DNA from: Gammaproteobacteria bacterium
Lineage (GTDB): Bacteria; Gemmatimonadota; Gemmatimonadetes; Longimicrobiales; Gaopeijiaceae
NCBI GenBank assembly: GCA_009840525.1
Contig: VXNP01000114.1
Coordinates: forward strand, 1 to 33,935
Length of the DNA: 33,935 nt
Reading direction: 5' to 3'
Shown: one piece after another, positions 1-7,237 of the stretch
Layout of the letters: the number at the start of each line of letters is the position of its first letter
How positions within the stretch are numbered: the stretch's first letter is position 1
Notes under the pieces: generated by a model
Databases searched by the model: none
What the model was told of the DNA's origin: nothing
The model's input: only the letters and a program-made list of their open reading frames with translations
Made by a program: the position numbers and the translations under genes

Positions 1-70
1 GTGCGTGCCATCGTTCGATTCCTCTCGATTCGATGGACTGCACGATCTGCGCAACCGAAAGCTCGCGGAG
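1..70 (+). repeat. 70-bp dispersed repeat, copy 1
   Basis: The first 50 bases match positions 22513-22562 with only a handful of substitutions, and similarity fades out over the next 20 bases. The core contains a near palindrome (TCGATTC, CTCTC, then GATTCGA; the other copy has the perfect arm GAATCGA). The repeat starts exactly at the window edge, so its left limit is unknown. Both copies lie in decayed mobile-element mosaics that also carry winged-helix gene remnants. No function is assigned. Confidence 0.7.
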
Positions 71-394
71 CGGAAGGCTCTCCGCCAGTCGGGTTCGGAG
101 GAAAAGTCCCCGGGCCGCGGAACCCTGTCGCCGGGGCCGTGCGGCGATGCACCATCAGACAACGGGGACGTAGGTGCACGGGATCGCCCCCCGGACGGTG
201 CGCGCAGCCGCTTCCGGATCTCGTCGCCCGCCTTGCATTTGGGTCCAGCGATCCTTCGCAGAAAGGCCACGGGATGCCCGAAACGCGCGCGTCCCGTTCT
301 TGCTCGGGCGACGCCGAACAGCACGACGGCCAAGCGGTCGGCCAACAGGTCCGCCTCCTCCTCGAAGCGGCGCTCGGCACCCTTCCGGTACGGA

Positions 395-745
395 CTGCTG
401 GCTGGGAGCGACCCCGCAGCGGAGGGGAGGATGGGGATGCACATCGCCATCCTGCCCGATGCCGATCGAGGCATGCCGAGATGGGGGGTCGCTCCCAGCC
501 ACGGCCTCGACGGCCGGATCGGCATCGCCGCTCCGGCGGCCGTGGTGCAACCGCAGGCGCGCCAGCGACATGCGGAATCGGTGTCGTGCACGCGGGAACG
601 TGGCTTCCATGCACAAGCACCCCGAAGTGCCATGTACACTCGCGGATCGGCATCGGCACGGGCCTCCGGCGCTCAAAACGGGTCTCCCGGAAGCCGGGGA
701 GAACGCGACACCGTGAAGCCGTCGATCATCGCGCCAAGGGTGCGG
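395..745 (-). repeat. Dispersed winged-helix-gene tail plus hairpin element, copy B (inverted)
   Basis: Read on the minus strand this matches the unit at 24150-24512. It begins with the last 20 or so codons of the winged-helix gene (reading MIDGFTVSRSPRLPGDPF and then stop at about 673, against TIDAHSVWRSSRLSGVRI in the fuller copy). The conserved spacer follows, then a long hairpin whose outer arms are GGGAGCGACCCC (404-415) and GGGGTCGCTCCC (485-496). The inner stem differs in sequence from the other copies but still pairs (GGATGG with CCATCC). It lies head-to-head with copy A. It encodes nothing intact. Confidence 0.65.
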
Positions 746-773
746 CACGAAAGCGCCAGCCGGAGCAATGCGG

Positions 774-1015
774 ACACGGACCCCCGTCCCATCCACCCTC
801 CCGGAACCGCCGTTGCGGCCCGGCGCGAGATCACGCGGATGGAGAACGCCATCCTCGGCATGGACGACGTGGCGGTTGCGGAAGTGGGCGGCTTCCAGGC
901 CTGCCTCCACCGGATCGGCGAGATGAAGGCACTGCTCCGACCGGGCCTCCCCGGAGGAACGATCGACGGCCGTTCGGTCTGGCGTTCGATCCGCTCCGCC
1001 GGAGGCGGGATTTGA
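774..1015 (+). pseudogene. 3' remnant of winged-helix protein gene (copy A)
   Basis: About 80 codons in frame to a TGA at 1013-1015, closely similar to the C-terminus of the fuller gene at 23217-24214. Shared segments include the NAILGMDD/GAILGMDD motif, then GGFQACL, and the final GGTIDG..VWRS. The first two thirds of the gene, including the winged-helix domain, are missing. The break at about 750-775 is where the inverted copy B begins, so the two fragments face each other. Function of the family is unknown. Confidence 0.65.
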
Positions 1016-1312
1016 CCGCCCGTGGAGATGGCCCGTTGCCGATCCGGAAACGCACATCGACATCGGGGTCGATGTGCACGGGAAGCGCGCTCGGATGTGA
1101 CACGCCGCCGATGCCGCAAGTGGCTTTTGTCGTAGCGTTTGTGCGGCAGCCGGAGGCGCGGCTATGCCGTGCGGGCGGAGGTGGCCGTGACCGGAGCGAC
1201 CCCCCACCGTGGACGCTTGGCGTGCCACGGGGGAGGGTTGGGATGTGCAAGCCATCCCAACCCTCCACGGGAGGTCGCTCCGGTCCAGCAATCCCATGCG
1301 GGAAGGCGAAAC
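1013..1312 (+). repeat. Structured hairpin element downstream of winged-helix gene, copy A
   Basis: Directly follows the stop codon of the gene remnant. It starts with a conserved spacer (about 75 bp, shared with 19056-19130 and 24210-24285) and ends in a long hairpin. The outer arms CGGAGCGACC (1192-1201) and GGTCGCTCCG (1273-1282) enclose a perfect 14-bp inner stem, GGAGGGTTGGGATG (1232-1245) with CATCCCAACCCTCC (1253-1266). A short second hairpin (CCC/GGG arms around 1291-1300) follows. The inner and second stems vary between copies but keep pairing. It abuts the truncated IS110 transposase fragment. Confidence 0.7.
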
Positions 1313-1450
1313 GGCGAGCCGGTCCGGTTCCGCGCCGCCGTGGCGGAAGGCGCGTTCCTCCCGCTTCGAGCCATCGCCGTCGACCACGCAGACATGGTGC
1401 GTTTGCGATGCCCAGTCCACGCCGATGAACCAAGCCTTGGGTTCTACCAT
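1310..1450 (-). pseudogene. IS110-family transposase, N-terminal stub
   Basis: A strong ribosome site (GGAGGGAG just upstream) precedes an ATG at 1450. The first codons read MVEPKAWFIGVDWASQTHHV, followed by CVVDGDGSKREERAF. This is the first strand of the RuvC-like DEDD domain of IS110 transposases, including the first catalytic Asp in the GVDWAS motif. After about 45 codons the similarity stops and the sequence becomes the dispersed hairpin element of copy A. The rest of the DEDD domain and the C-terminal serine-containing Tnp domain are absent. The open frame that continues to position 155 is antisense to the repeat units and is not a real continuation. Confidence 0.75.
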
Positions 1451-1452
1451 AC

Positions 1453-1695
1453 TCCCTCCTCTGTGAAGGTCACTGGACAGGCGTAGGCTCGTGGTCGCCG
1501 CGATGCCCGCCGGTTCCTGTACTGGTGCTCGATGGCACGACTCCCCACTGGGCATCCATCGCGGCTCCGGGCCGGGGCACAAGTCCCCCAAAGGTGCTCG
1601 GTGGCACTGGATCGAAGGTGGTTGCTCCCGGCCTGGTCGCCTGTCCGCTGCATTGGTGATCTTTCGATCTAATGCAAAGCGTGTAGAAGTGGTAC
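1453..1695 (-). ncRNA. IS110 non-coding end, possible bridge-RNA region
   Basis: IS110-group elements encode a bridge RNA in the non-coding end upstream of the transposase gene. This 240-bp stretch is in that position relative to the stub at 1450 and has no credible ORF. It holds a duplicated 15-mer, GGTGCTCGATGGCAC at 1524-1538 and GGTGCTCGGTGGCAC at 1593-1607 (plus-strand reading). Two similar loop regions are what a bridge RNA with target and donor loops would show. The assignment is positional inference; the folding was not computed and the element is dead. Confidence 0.3.
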
Positions 1696-1696
1696 A

Positions 1697-1753
1697 GGAT
1701 CGAAGGGGGCGGAGCACCCCTCGCCAGCCGCAGTGTTCAACACTGCGTGTGCT
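1697..1753 (+). repeat. Two-hairpin dispersed repeat, copy 1
   Basis: Consensus GGATCGAAGGGGGCGGAGC then ACCCCTCGCCAGC, forming a G-rich/C-rich hairpin (about 1701-1723). A second stem follows, CGCAGTG (1729-1735), loop TTCAA, CACTGCG (1741-1747). Four more copies lie at 4767, 8921 (minus), 13283 and 25448. The first hairpin is conserved in sequence. In four of the five copies a second hairpin is clear, and its sequence differs while pairing is retained. No T-tract follows, so it is not a plain intrinsic terminator. Confidence 0.7.
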
Positions 1754-2021
1754 CTCCCGCATTAGCGGGCAAAACCGTCCTTCGGAGCGCGGAATCCGGG
1801 GTCGTCGGAGTCGCCATGGCGTGAAGTCAGGGGGCTGTTTCGGGCGGTGTCAACAGCCGCCGAAACGGCGACGTCCAAAGGGTTCCAGCGCCGTCCAGAA
1901 GGCGGAGGGGTCAGCGCCAGCGTCGTCTCCATCGCCACCGCGGGGCCTCGATCCCGAACTGGACGAACGACGGTTGATCGGGCAGGTTTCGGGGTGCCGC
2001 CACCTGCCGTAGGAGGGCCGG
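1754..2021. other. Intergenic region, no gene seen
   Basis: About 270 bases between the two-hairpin repeat and the next gene. No ORF with a ribosome site or recognisable product was found on either strand. The promoter of the gene at 2022 is presumably here, but no convincing -35/-10 pair was picked out by eye. Confidence 0.5.
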
Positions 2022-3614
2022 ATGCACCGAATCGTGCTTGTCTTGATGTTACTCCCGACCGCAATGCCCGCAGCCGTGCAGCAGCGGCCACGCGTGGCGC
2101 TGGTCACGCCGGAAGTCGTCTGTCACGTCGCGCCTTCACACTCGGCGACCGTAGCCGAGGTGCTCAAGGTCACGGGCGCTGCTTGGGCGGTGGAGATATG
2201 GGTCGAGCGTACCGCGACCGACGAGAGGGGGGAAACCTGGATCCAAATCGGGCCCGGCCTCACGTCACGCCCGTGGGTTGCCGAGGGTTGCTGGGTGCCG
2301 GAGTCGATGGTGGTCTCGACCGAGGGGGCCGGTCACCTGCTGGAGCTGGCCGACCGCCTGTTGTCCGGGGACGCCCTGCCGCCGCTGGAGCACCTCTTGG
2401 CCGTGCACACACTGTTCGTGCATTCCCGTTACCGGGAGCAGGTTGAGGGCTCCGTCGATTTTAGTCAGCGGCGGGCGGCCCTGCTCGCCAAGGCTGTGGA
2501 GGCGGCACAATGGCCGGGGTTGGCCCCTCTTCGCCCGATCGATCACGACCCACGGATCATCATGTGGATCGAGTCGCTCGGAGACCGGGTGCGGTATTCG
2601 GAGGATCCGTCGGGTTGGGGCACGTGGACGATGGAGGAGCGAGGGTCGGGACAGGCGCTCGACCGGGAAGGAACCGGGACAGAACGAAGGGTGCCGGTGG
2701 CCGAGGGCAGAAAGCTGGCGATCATTGCCCCCGATGTGGCGTGCCGAATTCGACCGTCGCGGACCGCCTCCGGCCCGAGGGCGCTGCGATTGGACCTCCA
2801 CTTCCGCACGGATCGCGCGGACACGACCGTGGCCAGCGAGGCGTGGGTTTTCTACCCGCCGGGGGAGTGCTGGGTCGCCGCCGAGCACACCGCTCCGGCC
2901 GACACGGACGAGCACGTGCTTACGATGGCCGACCGTTTCCTTACGTCCGGCGAAGGGTGGTCTACCCACAATCACCTCAGATTGTTGACGGTGCTGTCAG
3001 GCCGCAGACACGGGCACCGGGACGCGGTCGAAGCGTCGGCTGTGCTGGGACTCCGGCGGCTGGAACTGCTCCGCAGGGTTCTGCGCGAGTACGGGACCAG
3101 GGGTGCCGATGCGGTGACGCTGGCATGGATCGAGGCGCTTGGAGGCGAGATCTCGTATGCTGCCGAGGGCAGTGCTTGGACCGTGAGTGACGAGGCGTAT
3201 CTGACTCTGTACGAAACGCACCGGTCGGACCCGTTTGCCGAGGAGATCATGTGGAAATTCGCGAGCGAGTCGGACGCCTACTCGTGCGAGGGGACTGTTT
3301 GGTGCGGCGTGGAGCAGGCCGTCAACGAGCGGTTGGCCATGTACTGGACCGACTTTCCTGACGGGCGCTACATCGCCCGCGCCGTCGATTTGGCGCGGCC
3401 GGTGCTCGGCTATGCCGTGGAGCGATGCAACGCTGTGCGCGTGTCCGCGCCGGATTCGCGGCAGTCGAGAATCGGGCGGTCGGCGCGGTGGGATGAGCGG
3501 GGCGCGGCCATCGTGCGGGCGTTGCTTGCGTCTCTGGAAGCAGTGGGCGAAGAAGAGAAGGCACCGCTGATCGCGAGGCTGGAGGGGCTTGAGGAGTGCG
3601 CGTCCGGACGATGA
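2022..3614 (+). CDS. Secreted protein with two tandem SH3-like modules
   Basis: Protein of 530 aa, not assigned to a named family. The ATG at 2022 follows a strong GTAGGAGG ribosome site. The N-terminus (MHRIVLVLMLLPTAMPAA, then VQQ) is a cleavable signal peptide, so the protein is probably periplasmic or extracellular. The body is an internal duplication. Residues about 25-140 run from a VTPEVVCHVAPS strand, through a GCWV motif, to a helical segment (LLELADRLLSGDALPPLEHL). Residues about 230-340 repeat the order (APDVACRIRPS, GECWV, LTMADRFLTSGEGW). The short strands and GCWV-type ends resemble bacterial SH3-like domains; this is inference. The C-terminal 150 residues are alpha-helical with paired cysteines (YSCEGTVWCG). 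It stands alone, with long non-coding flanks. Confidence 0.85.
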   Translation: MHRIVLVLMLLPTAMPAAVQQRPRVALVTPEVVCHVAPSHSATVAEVLKVTGAAWAVEIWVERTATDERGETWIQIGPGLTSRPWVAEGCWVPESMVVSTEGAGHLLELADRLLSGDALPPLEHLLAVHTLFVHSRYREQVEGSVDFSQRRAALLAKAVEAAQWPGLAPLRPIDHDPRIIMWIESLGDRVRYSEDPSGWGTWTMEERGSGQALDREGTGTERRVPVAEGRKLAIIAPDVACRIRPSRTASGPRALRLDLHFRTDRADTTVASEAWVFYPPGECWVAAEHTAPADTDEHVLTMADRFLTSGEGWSTHNHLRLLTVLSGRRHGHRDAVEASAVLGLRRLELLRRVLREYGTRGADAVTLAWIEALGGEISYAAEGSAWTVSDEAYLTLYETHRSDPFAEEIMWKFASESDAYSCEGTVWCGVEQAVNERLAMYWTDFPDGRYIARAVDLARPVLGYAVERCNAVRVSAPDSRQSRIGRSARWDERGAAIVRALLASLEAVGEEEKAPLIARLEGLEECASGR

Positions 3615-3919
3615 GAGCGATAGTGGAGGTGAGGCGCAGCTACCCCGGTTCCTCGGCGAAACGGCGATTCCTAAATCCGACGATCAGGAGGACCCTGATT
3701 TCATCGGTCCGCGTTCCCGGAACGACGGCAGCTTGCGCTCCGCTGAGCAGTCCCACGCGCGCTGCAATGAGGTGGAGGAGACGGGACCAGTGATTCGTCA
3801 CCGACTGCTCGGCAGCGGATTGTCGAGATGCGCCTTCCGGCACCGCTCGCAGATGTCGGGACGAGCGCTCGCGGCGAAGGCTCCCGGCAAGCCCCGCCAT
3901 ATCTGGCGCGAGCCGTCGG

Positions 3920-4210
3920 TCATCCCGCAGAGTGTCGAGGGCGTGTCGGGGCTCGTGGGCCAGCCGCTCCGGGCGGTCTGCCCCGGACGCGCCGGGAGGT
4001 GGATCTTGGCCATGGGATTAATGGGTTTGAGTCCACTTCGGTGAGCCGACGGTTGATCCGCTTCAATGTGTGCAGGCCCGCGATCTCGGAACCGTTGGCG
4101 CTGGCGGTTACCTCCAGAACTCCGACCCGTGTCTCCACGGCGTTGAGGCGTCTCTCCACGGCATCGATGCGCTGGCCGATACGCTACTCAAACGCCCGGA
4201 TCGTGGACAG
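3920..4210 (-). pseudogene. Coiled-coil gene remnant
   Basis: Minus-strand codons give a heptad-patterned segment (RIGQRIDAVERRLNAVETRV, then GVLEVTASANGSEIAGL) typical of small coiled-coil proteins. An in-frame TAG interrupts it on the N-terminal side at about 4190 (preceded by LSTIRAFE), and the C-terminal side drifts into unstructured sequence. No ribosome site supports the internal ATG at 4159. I read it as the broken core of a small coiled-coil gene; its family cannot be named. Confidence 0.3.
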
Positions 4211-4261
4211 GGTGCCATGGCTCGCCGCCCATCACCGGGTGGCGAGCGGGCTCTTCGCCGT

Positions 4262-4545
4262 CCCGAGACGGCGCTGAACTGCCTTCCGGCACGGATCGCT
4301 GGCTGGGGAGCGATCCTTGGAGGGCTCGGGGCCGGGTGTGAAAACGCGCACGGCCCCGCGCCCGAACGGGGCACCTGTGCCCTCCGGGTCGCTACCCACC
4401 GCGCCCTCGCGGCCACTATGCCACGGGCTACCGGGCGGTGCAGCCGCAAGACGTTGTTGCGCATGCGGATGGACGGGCACCTCAGTGCGCATCGCCGGAG
4501 GCTCGAAGTGCGCATCGGACCCCCATGTCGTTTGCGCGCTCAGGT
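4262..4545 (-). repeat. Structured hairpin element, degenerate copy E
   Basis: On the minus strand the order of landmarks matches the copy at 24250-24512: an ACGACATCGGGG-like start (ACGACATGGGGG), then outer hairpin arms (GAGCGATCC near 4310 and GGGTCGCTACC near 4387 on the plus strand). The CCAGCGATCC motif and a short hairpin CCG-TGC-CGG followed by GGAAGGC end it. Sequence identity is lower than among the other copies. No gene tail is recognisable beside it. Confidence 0.45.
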
Positions 4546-4766
4546 ACGGCTCTAAGTCGGGGCGCGGGTTGCCGTCCAACCCGACTCCGTCGAACTGCAA
4601 ACCCCTTGCCGGGCGCTGCGGCCATGCACGACCCGCCTCCGAGGACGAAGCCAGGAATCGTGCCGGCTCGGACGACGGCGGCCAATCGGTCGGGCGACCC
4701 ACGGGAGACACTACGGCGTCCAGAGCGGTCGAGTTTCGGCGGCGCTAACGGCGCGCCGTTGCCGTT

Positions 4767-4807
4767 GGGGTCAAAGGGGGCGCAGCCCCGCCAGCGTCCG
4801 CTGGGGA
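4767..4807 (+). repeat. Two-hairpin dispersed repeat, copy 5 (degenerate)
   Basis: GGGGTCAAAGGGGGCGCAGC followed by CCCGCCAGC retains the first hairpin. The second hairpin is reduced to CAGC-GTCC-GCTG or is absent. It is the most divergent of the five copies and lies in gene-poor DNA. Confidence 0.5.
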
Positions 4808-5071
4808 CTAACGGTGTGTGGCCGAAGAGTGACCTGCTCCGGCCACTAAACAGGGCCGAGGGCCAACTCCTGGGCAAGGATTACCGACGGTGGCTCCGAG
4901 CACTTTCTCGCGCTCCACTGTGCGACGCCCAGCCAAGCACCGCCCAGCCGATCCGCATCGCCGATACGGGGTTGCCGGCCCGCGTCAGGAAGCGTTGACC
5001 AATGGTGGGGAAGTCCCCCCTGAATCGCTCGACCTTCAAATGCGCCGCGGGAGGCCGTCAAGTCACGGAAG

Positions 5072-5611
5072 TCAGGTGTGCAGCTTGGCCGTCATCGTCT
5101 CGACCTGCCAGCCGTTGTCCGTCTCGCTCAAGCGCATCTCGTACAGGACGCCGCCCCACCCGTACTCGGGGTGCATGTATCCGATCCCGACGGAGACCCC
5201 GTAGCGTCCGATGGCCTCCACGTGAAGCCCGCGGATGGACAGGATGTACTCGTCGTCGCGGATGGACATGCTGTTGTCGCCAGCAACGAAGCGCTCGTAA
5301 TCGCGGCCATCGATGCGAGTCGGCTCGTCGGCGTAGTTCCCGCCGAAGATGCGGCTCGCATCGATCCGGACCTTCGTGTGCCCGGCGACTCCCGTGAACT
5401 CGCCATGCTCCATGACGTGCTTGAGGGCGGCGTTCACGAGCGGATAGCGGACATCATCGGCCATGCGCGCCGTAGCGCCTTGGCGCTCCAGCGGGATGGT
5501 GGTGGGTATCGTGTCCGGTCCCTCATACGGGAGGGGCGTCATGCTCTCTCCGAACCTGTCGCCGCAGGAGAGCGCGTGCAGGGCAAGCACCAGAGTCAGC
5601 GTGTGTCTCAT
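5072..5611 (-). CDS. Secreted hypothetical protein
   Basis: Protein of 179 aa, not recognised. The start at 5611 is chosen because AAAGGA precedes it closely and the product begins with a signal sequence (MRHTLTLVLALHALSC). The cysteine may be a lipidation site, although the ALSC box is weak. The mature part (TPLPYEGPDTIPTTIPLERQ onward) ends in a compact beta-rich segment with GIGYMHPEYGWGGVLYEMRL. Such an aromatic, glycine-rich end would suit a small beta-sheet domain. It lies alone on the minus strand, about 200 bp downstream of another minus-strand lipoprotein gene. Function unknown. Confidence 0.8.
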   Translation of the reverse strand: MRHTLTLVLALHALSCGDRFGESMTPLPYEGPDTIPTTIPLERQGATARMADDVRYPLVNAALKHVMEHGEFTGVAGHTKVRIDASRIFGGNYADEPTRIDGRDYERFVAGDNSMSIRDDEYILSIRGLHVEAIGRYGVSVGIGYMHPEYGWGGVLYEMRLSETDNGWQVETMTAKLHT

Positions 5612-5820
5612 GTCCTTTCCCAGTAGTCGAAGCAGATGTCGCCCGCAGCAGACTCGTCGCCTGCACATTACGTCCTACTCACGTTTCCTGCCACGAACGG
5701 CGCAGCGGCAGGCGTCCACCTCCGTGAACCCTACGCACTCGCAGGTCTGGCCCGGGGGGACTCACTCTGTACATCGGGATGCCGGCGAAGGACGCTTCGC
5801 CACGAGCGGAATCAGCCAGA

Positions 5821-6414
5821 TCAGCAGATGTCCGCGCACTCGCCGGGAACCACGCGCCAGATCGTCAGCCAGAGCGCCTCTTCCTCGTAGTTGCGGGCGT
5901 CCGGGCGGATCTTGAATTCCCAAACGCCGTGGCACCAGAACCAGGAGCACGCCTTGGGGTTCGGCTCGTCCGGCCAGCGCGGGTCGATCCCGGCGTCCCG
6001 AGGTAGCGACGCGCGGTCGACCTCGACCTCCCACTCGCTGTTGGGCAGCAGCCCCCAGGACGCGGTGCCCTCCGACACGCGTTCGCCCGCCTGCGAGAGC
6101 GTCACGTCCACGAAGACGAAGCCGGACTCGGGCACGGCGAAGCAGCCCGACGGCAGGTGGTCAGGGCCGAGCATCACCGTGTCCGCGTCCCAGCGCACCA
6201 CCACCTCCAGACCGACTAGGCCGACCGGATCGATAATCGAGTTGCGGAGCGTAAGCCGGTCCTCCTCCATGGTGATGGTCCGGACACCGAGCGGCACCGT
6301 GACCGCAAGACACGCGCTACCGGACTGTTCGGTCATGCCGGAACACGCCGCGAGCGTGAACAGCGCGACCACCGTCCCCGCCATCCATCCCCTTCCGGTT
6401 GCCGCTCTCATCAT
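5821..6414 (-). CDS. Putative lipoprotein
   Basis: Protein of 197 aa. Two consecutive ATG codons (6414 and 6411) open the frame. The N-terminus (MMRAATGRGWMAGTVVALFT, then LAACSG) is a lipoprotein signal with a good LAAC lipobox, so the protein should be membrane-anchored. The mature domain has short beta segments and four further cysteines near the C-terminus and centre (SACLAV, SGCFAV, WFWCHGVW, ECADIC), suggesting disulfides. The start overlaps the TGA of a broken upstream frame (6411-6605), so this was once the second gene of a coupled pair. No family recognised. Confidence 0.8.
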   Translation of the reverse strand: MMRAATGRGWMAGTVVALFTLAACSGMTEQSGSACLAVTVPLGVRTITMEEDRLTLRNSIIDPVGLVGLEVVVRWDADTVMLGPDHLPSGCFAVPESGFVFVDVTLSQAGERVSEGTASWGLLPNSEWEVEVDRASLPRDAGIDPRWPDEPNPKACSWFWCHGVWEFKIRPDARNYEEEALWLTIWRVVPGECADIC

Positions 6415-6605
6415 CCGACGTTCTGTAGCCACGTTTCCCTGATGTCGTTGGCGTTCCAGTCCCGCGGCACCGTCGCACCCTCGCCCGCACTCACCGGCGC
6501 GCGGATGCCGGGAAACTCGTCGTTGTGGACCATCTCGTGGACGCGGTGATCGAGGCACCAGACGAAGTCGGATACGTTCTTTCGGTCATGGGTTCGGGTG
6601 ATGCC
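6411..6605 (-). pseudogene. 3' remnant of an unidentified gene
   Basis: Sixty-four codons in frame, ending in a TGA (6413-6411) that overlaps the ATG of the lipoprotein gene downstream. The reading (RKNVSDFVWCLDHRVHEMVH, then NDEFPGIRAPVS and NANDIRETWLQNVG) looks like real protein sequence. The frame opens immediately after an in-frame TAG at 6606-6608 with no start codon, so the 5' part is frameshifted or lost. The family could not be identified. It may belong with the fragment at 6847-6984. Confidence 0.4.
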
Positions 6606-6846
6606 CTATTCGCTCCGGCGCCGCACCTCGCAGGTCGGGAATACGTCAGCGCGTAGAGTAGTTATAGTATCGTCGCCGCCAACCCTCGGTGAGCGCCTCC
6701 CGGTCCGACCCGTCCGCCGACGGAGACTCCAAAGTTGTACAACGGGCGCGAGTTGCGCGACCCGATCTTTCCGGCGTAGTCGGCGCGGTCCTCCTGGAAC
6801 GCGCAGCGGCAGCCCGACTCTCGTGGGCAGCCGTGAACTTGCTCCA

Positions 6847-6984
6847 CTAGGAATGCGGGCCGAAAACGATGCGGTCTGACGTTCGCAGGTAGTACGAGCG
6901 ACCGCCGTGCCCCATGTCGGTCTCCCAGCTCTGCCGCGCCATCGAGTAGTCTACCGGGTCGCCGCGGGGGTGCCCGGTGATACT
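6847..6984 (-). pseudogene. Unidentified protein fragment
   Basis: Minus-strand codons read GDPVDYSMARQSWETDMGHG, then GRSYYLRTSDRIVFGPHS and a stop at 6847. The aromatic and charged mix is protein-like, but there is no start signal. The upstream edge meets a fragment of the winged-helix gene in the opposite orientation at about 6985. It is probably a truncated C-terminus of the gene whose later part survives at 6411-6605, with intervening frameshifts. Low confidence. Confidence 0.25.
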
Positions 6985-7178
6985 TTGCGCGCGGGATGCC
7001 CGTGGCGCTGGAATCTCGCCGCGCCGTCGTGTTCGTCCAACGCCGATCCCGGCTGCGACTCCTCGACCGCGGTCCGTTCCTGACGGGACCGGCACCGGAA
7101 TCGCCGGGAGGCCGCTAGGACACTGGCCCTGTCGGTCGAGGTCGTCGGGGTCGCGTACCCCCGGAGACCGGTTGACAT
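6985..7178 (+). pseudogene. Internal fragment of winged-helix gene (copy F)
   Basis: About 190 bp closely match the middle of the gene at 23745-23940: the GCGCGGGATGCCCGTGGCGC segment, then the GTGTTCGTCCA and GATCCCGGCT blocks, then CTGTCGGTCGAGG and GGAGACCG. Indels destroy the reading frame. The winged-helix domain, the C-terminus and the downstream hairpin element are all absent here. It ends about 50 bases upstream of the ribosome site of the next gene. Confidence 0.6.
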
Positions 7179-7237
7179 GCCCGAGAAACGGGCTGCTATT
7201 GTTCGAAACAACAAGGATCTCAACGTAGGAGGATCCC

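Larger units (their letters stand above)
3615..5071. other. Long gene-poor region with remnants
   Basis: Nearly 1.5 kb without an intact gene. It contains a short coiled-coil remnant on the minus strand (3920-4210), a degenerate inverted copy of the structured hairpin element (4262-4545) and a copy of the two-hairpin repeat (4767-4807). Open frames on both strands are GC-driven, arginine-rich and without ribosome sites. The sequence appears to be old, decayed accessory DNA. Confidence 0.6.

Noticed and set aside
1-70. tRNA-like T-loop sequence (GTTCGATTCC) in the 70-bp repeat
   Set aside because: No acceptor stem, D-arm or anticodon arm could be built in either copy; the match is to the T-loop only.
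155-1762. Long minus-strand open frame of 535 codons
   Set aside because: Only its section 1310-1450 is a real protein start (IS110). The rest is antisense to the repeat units and gene tails, arginine-rich, with no domain.
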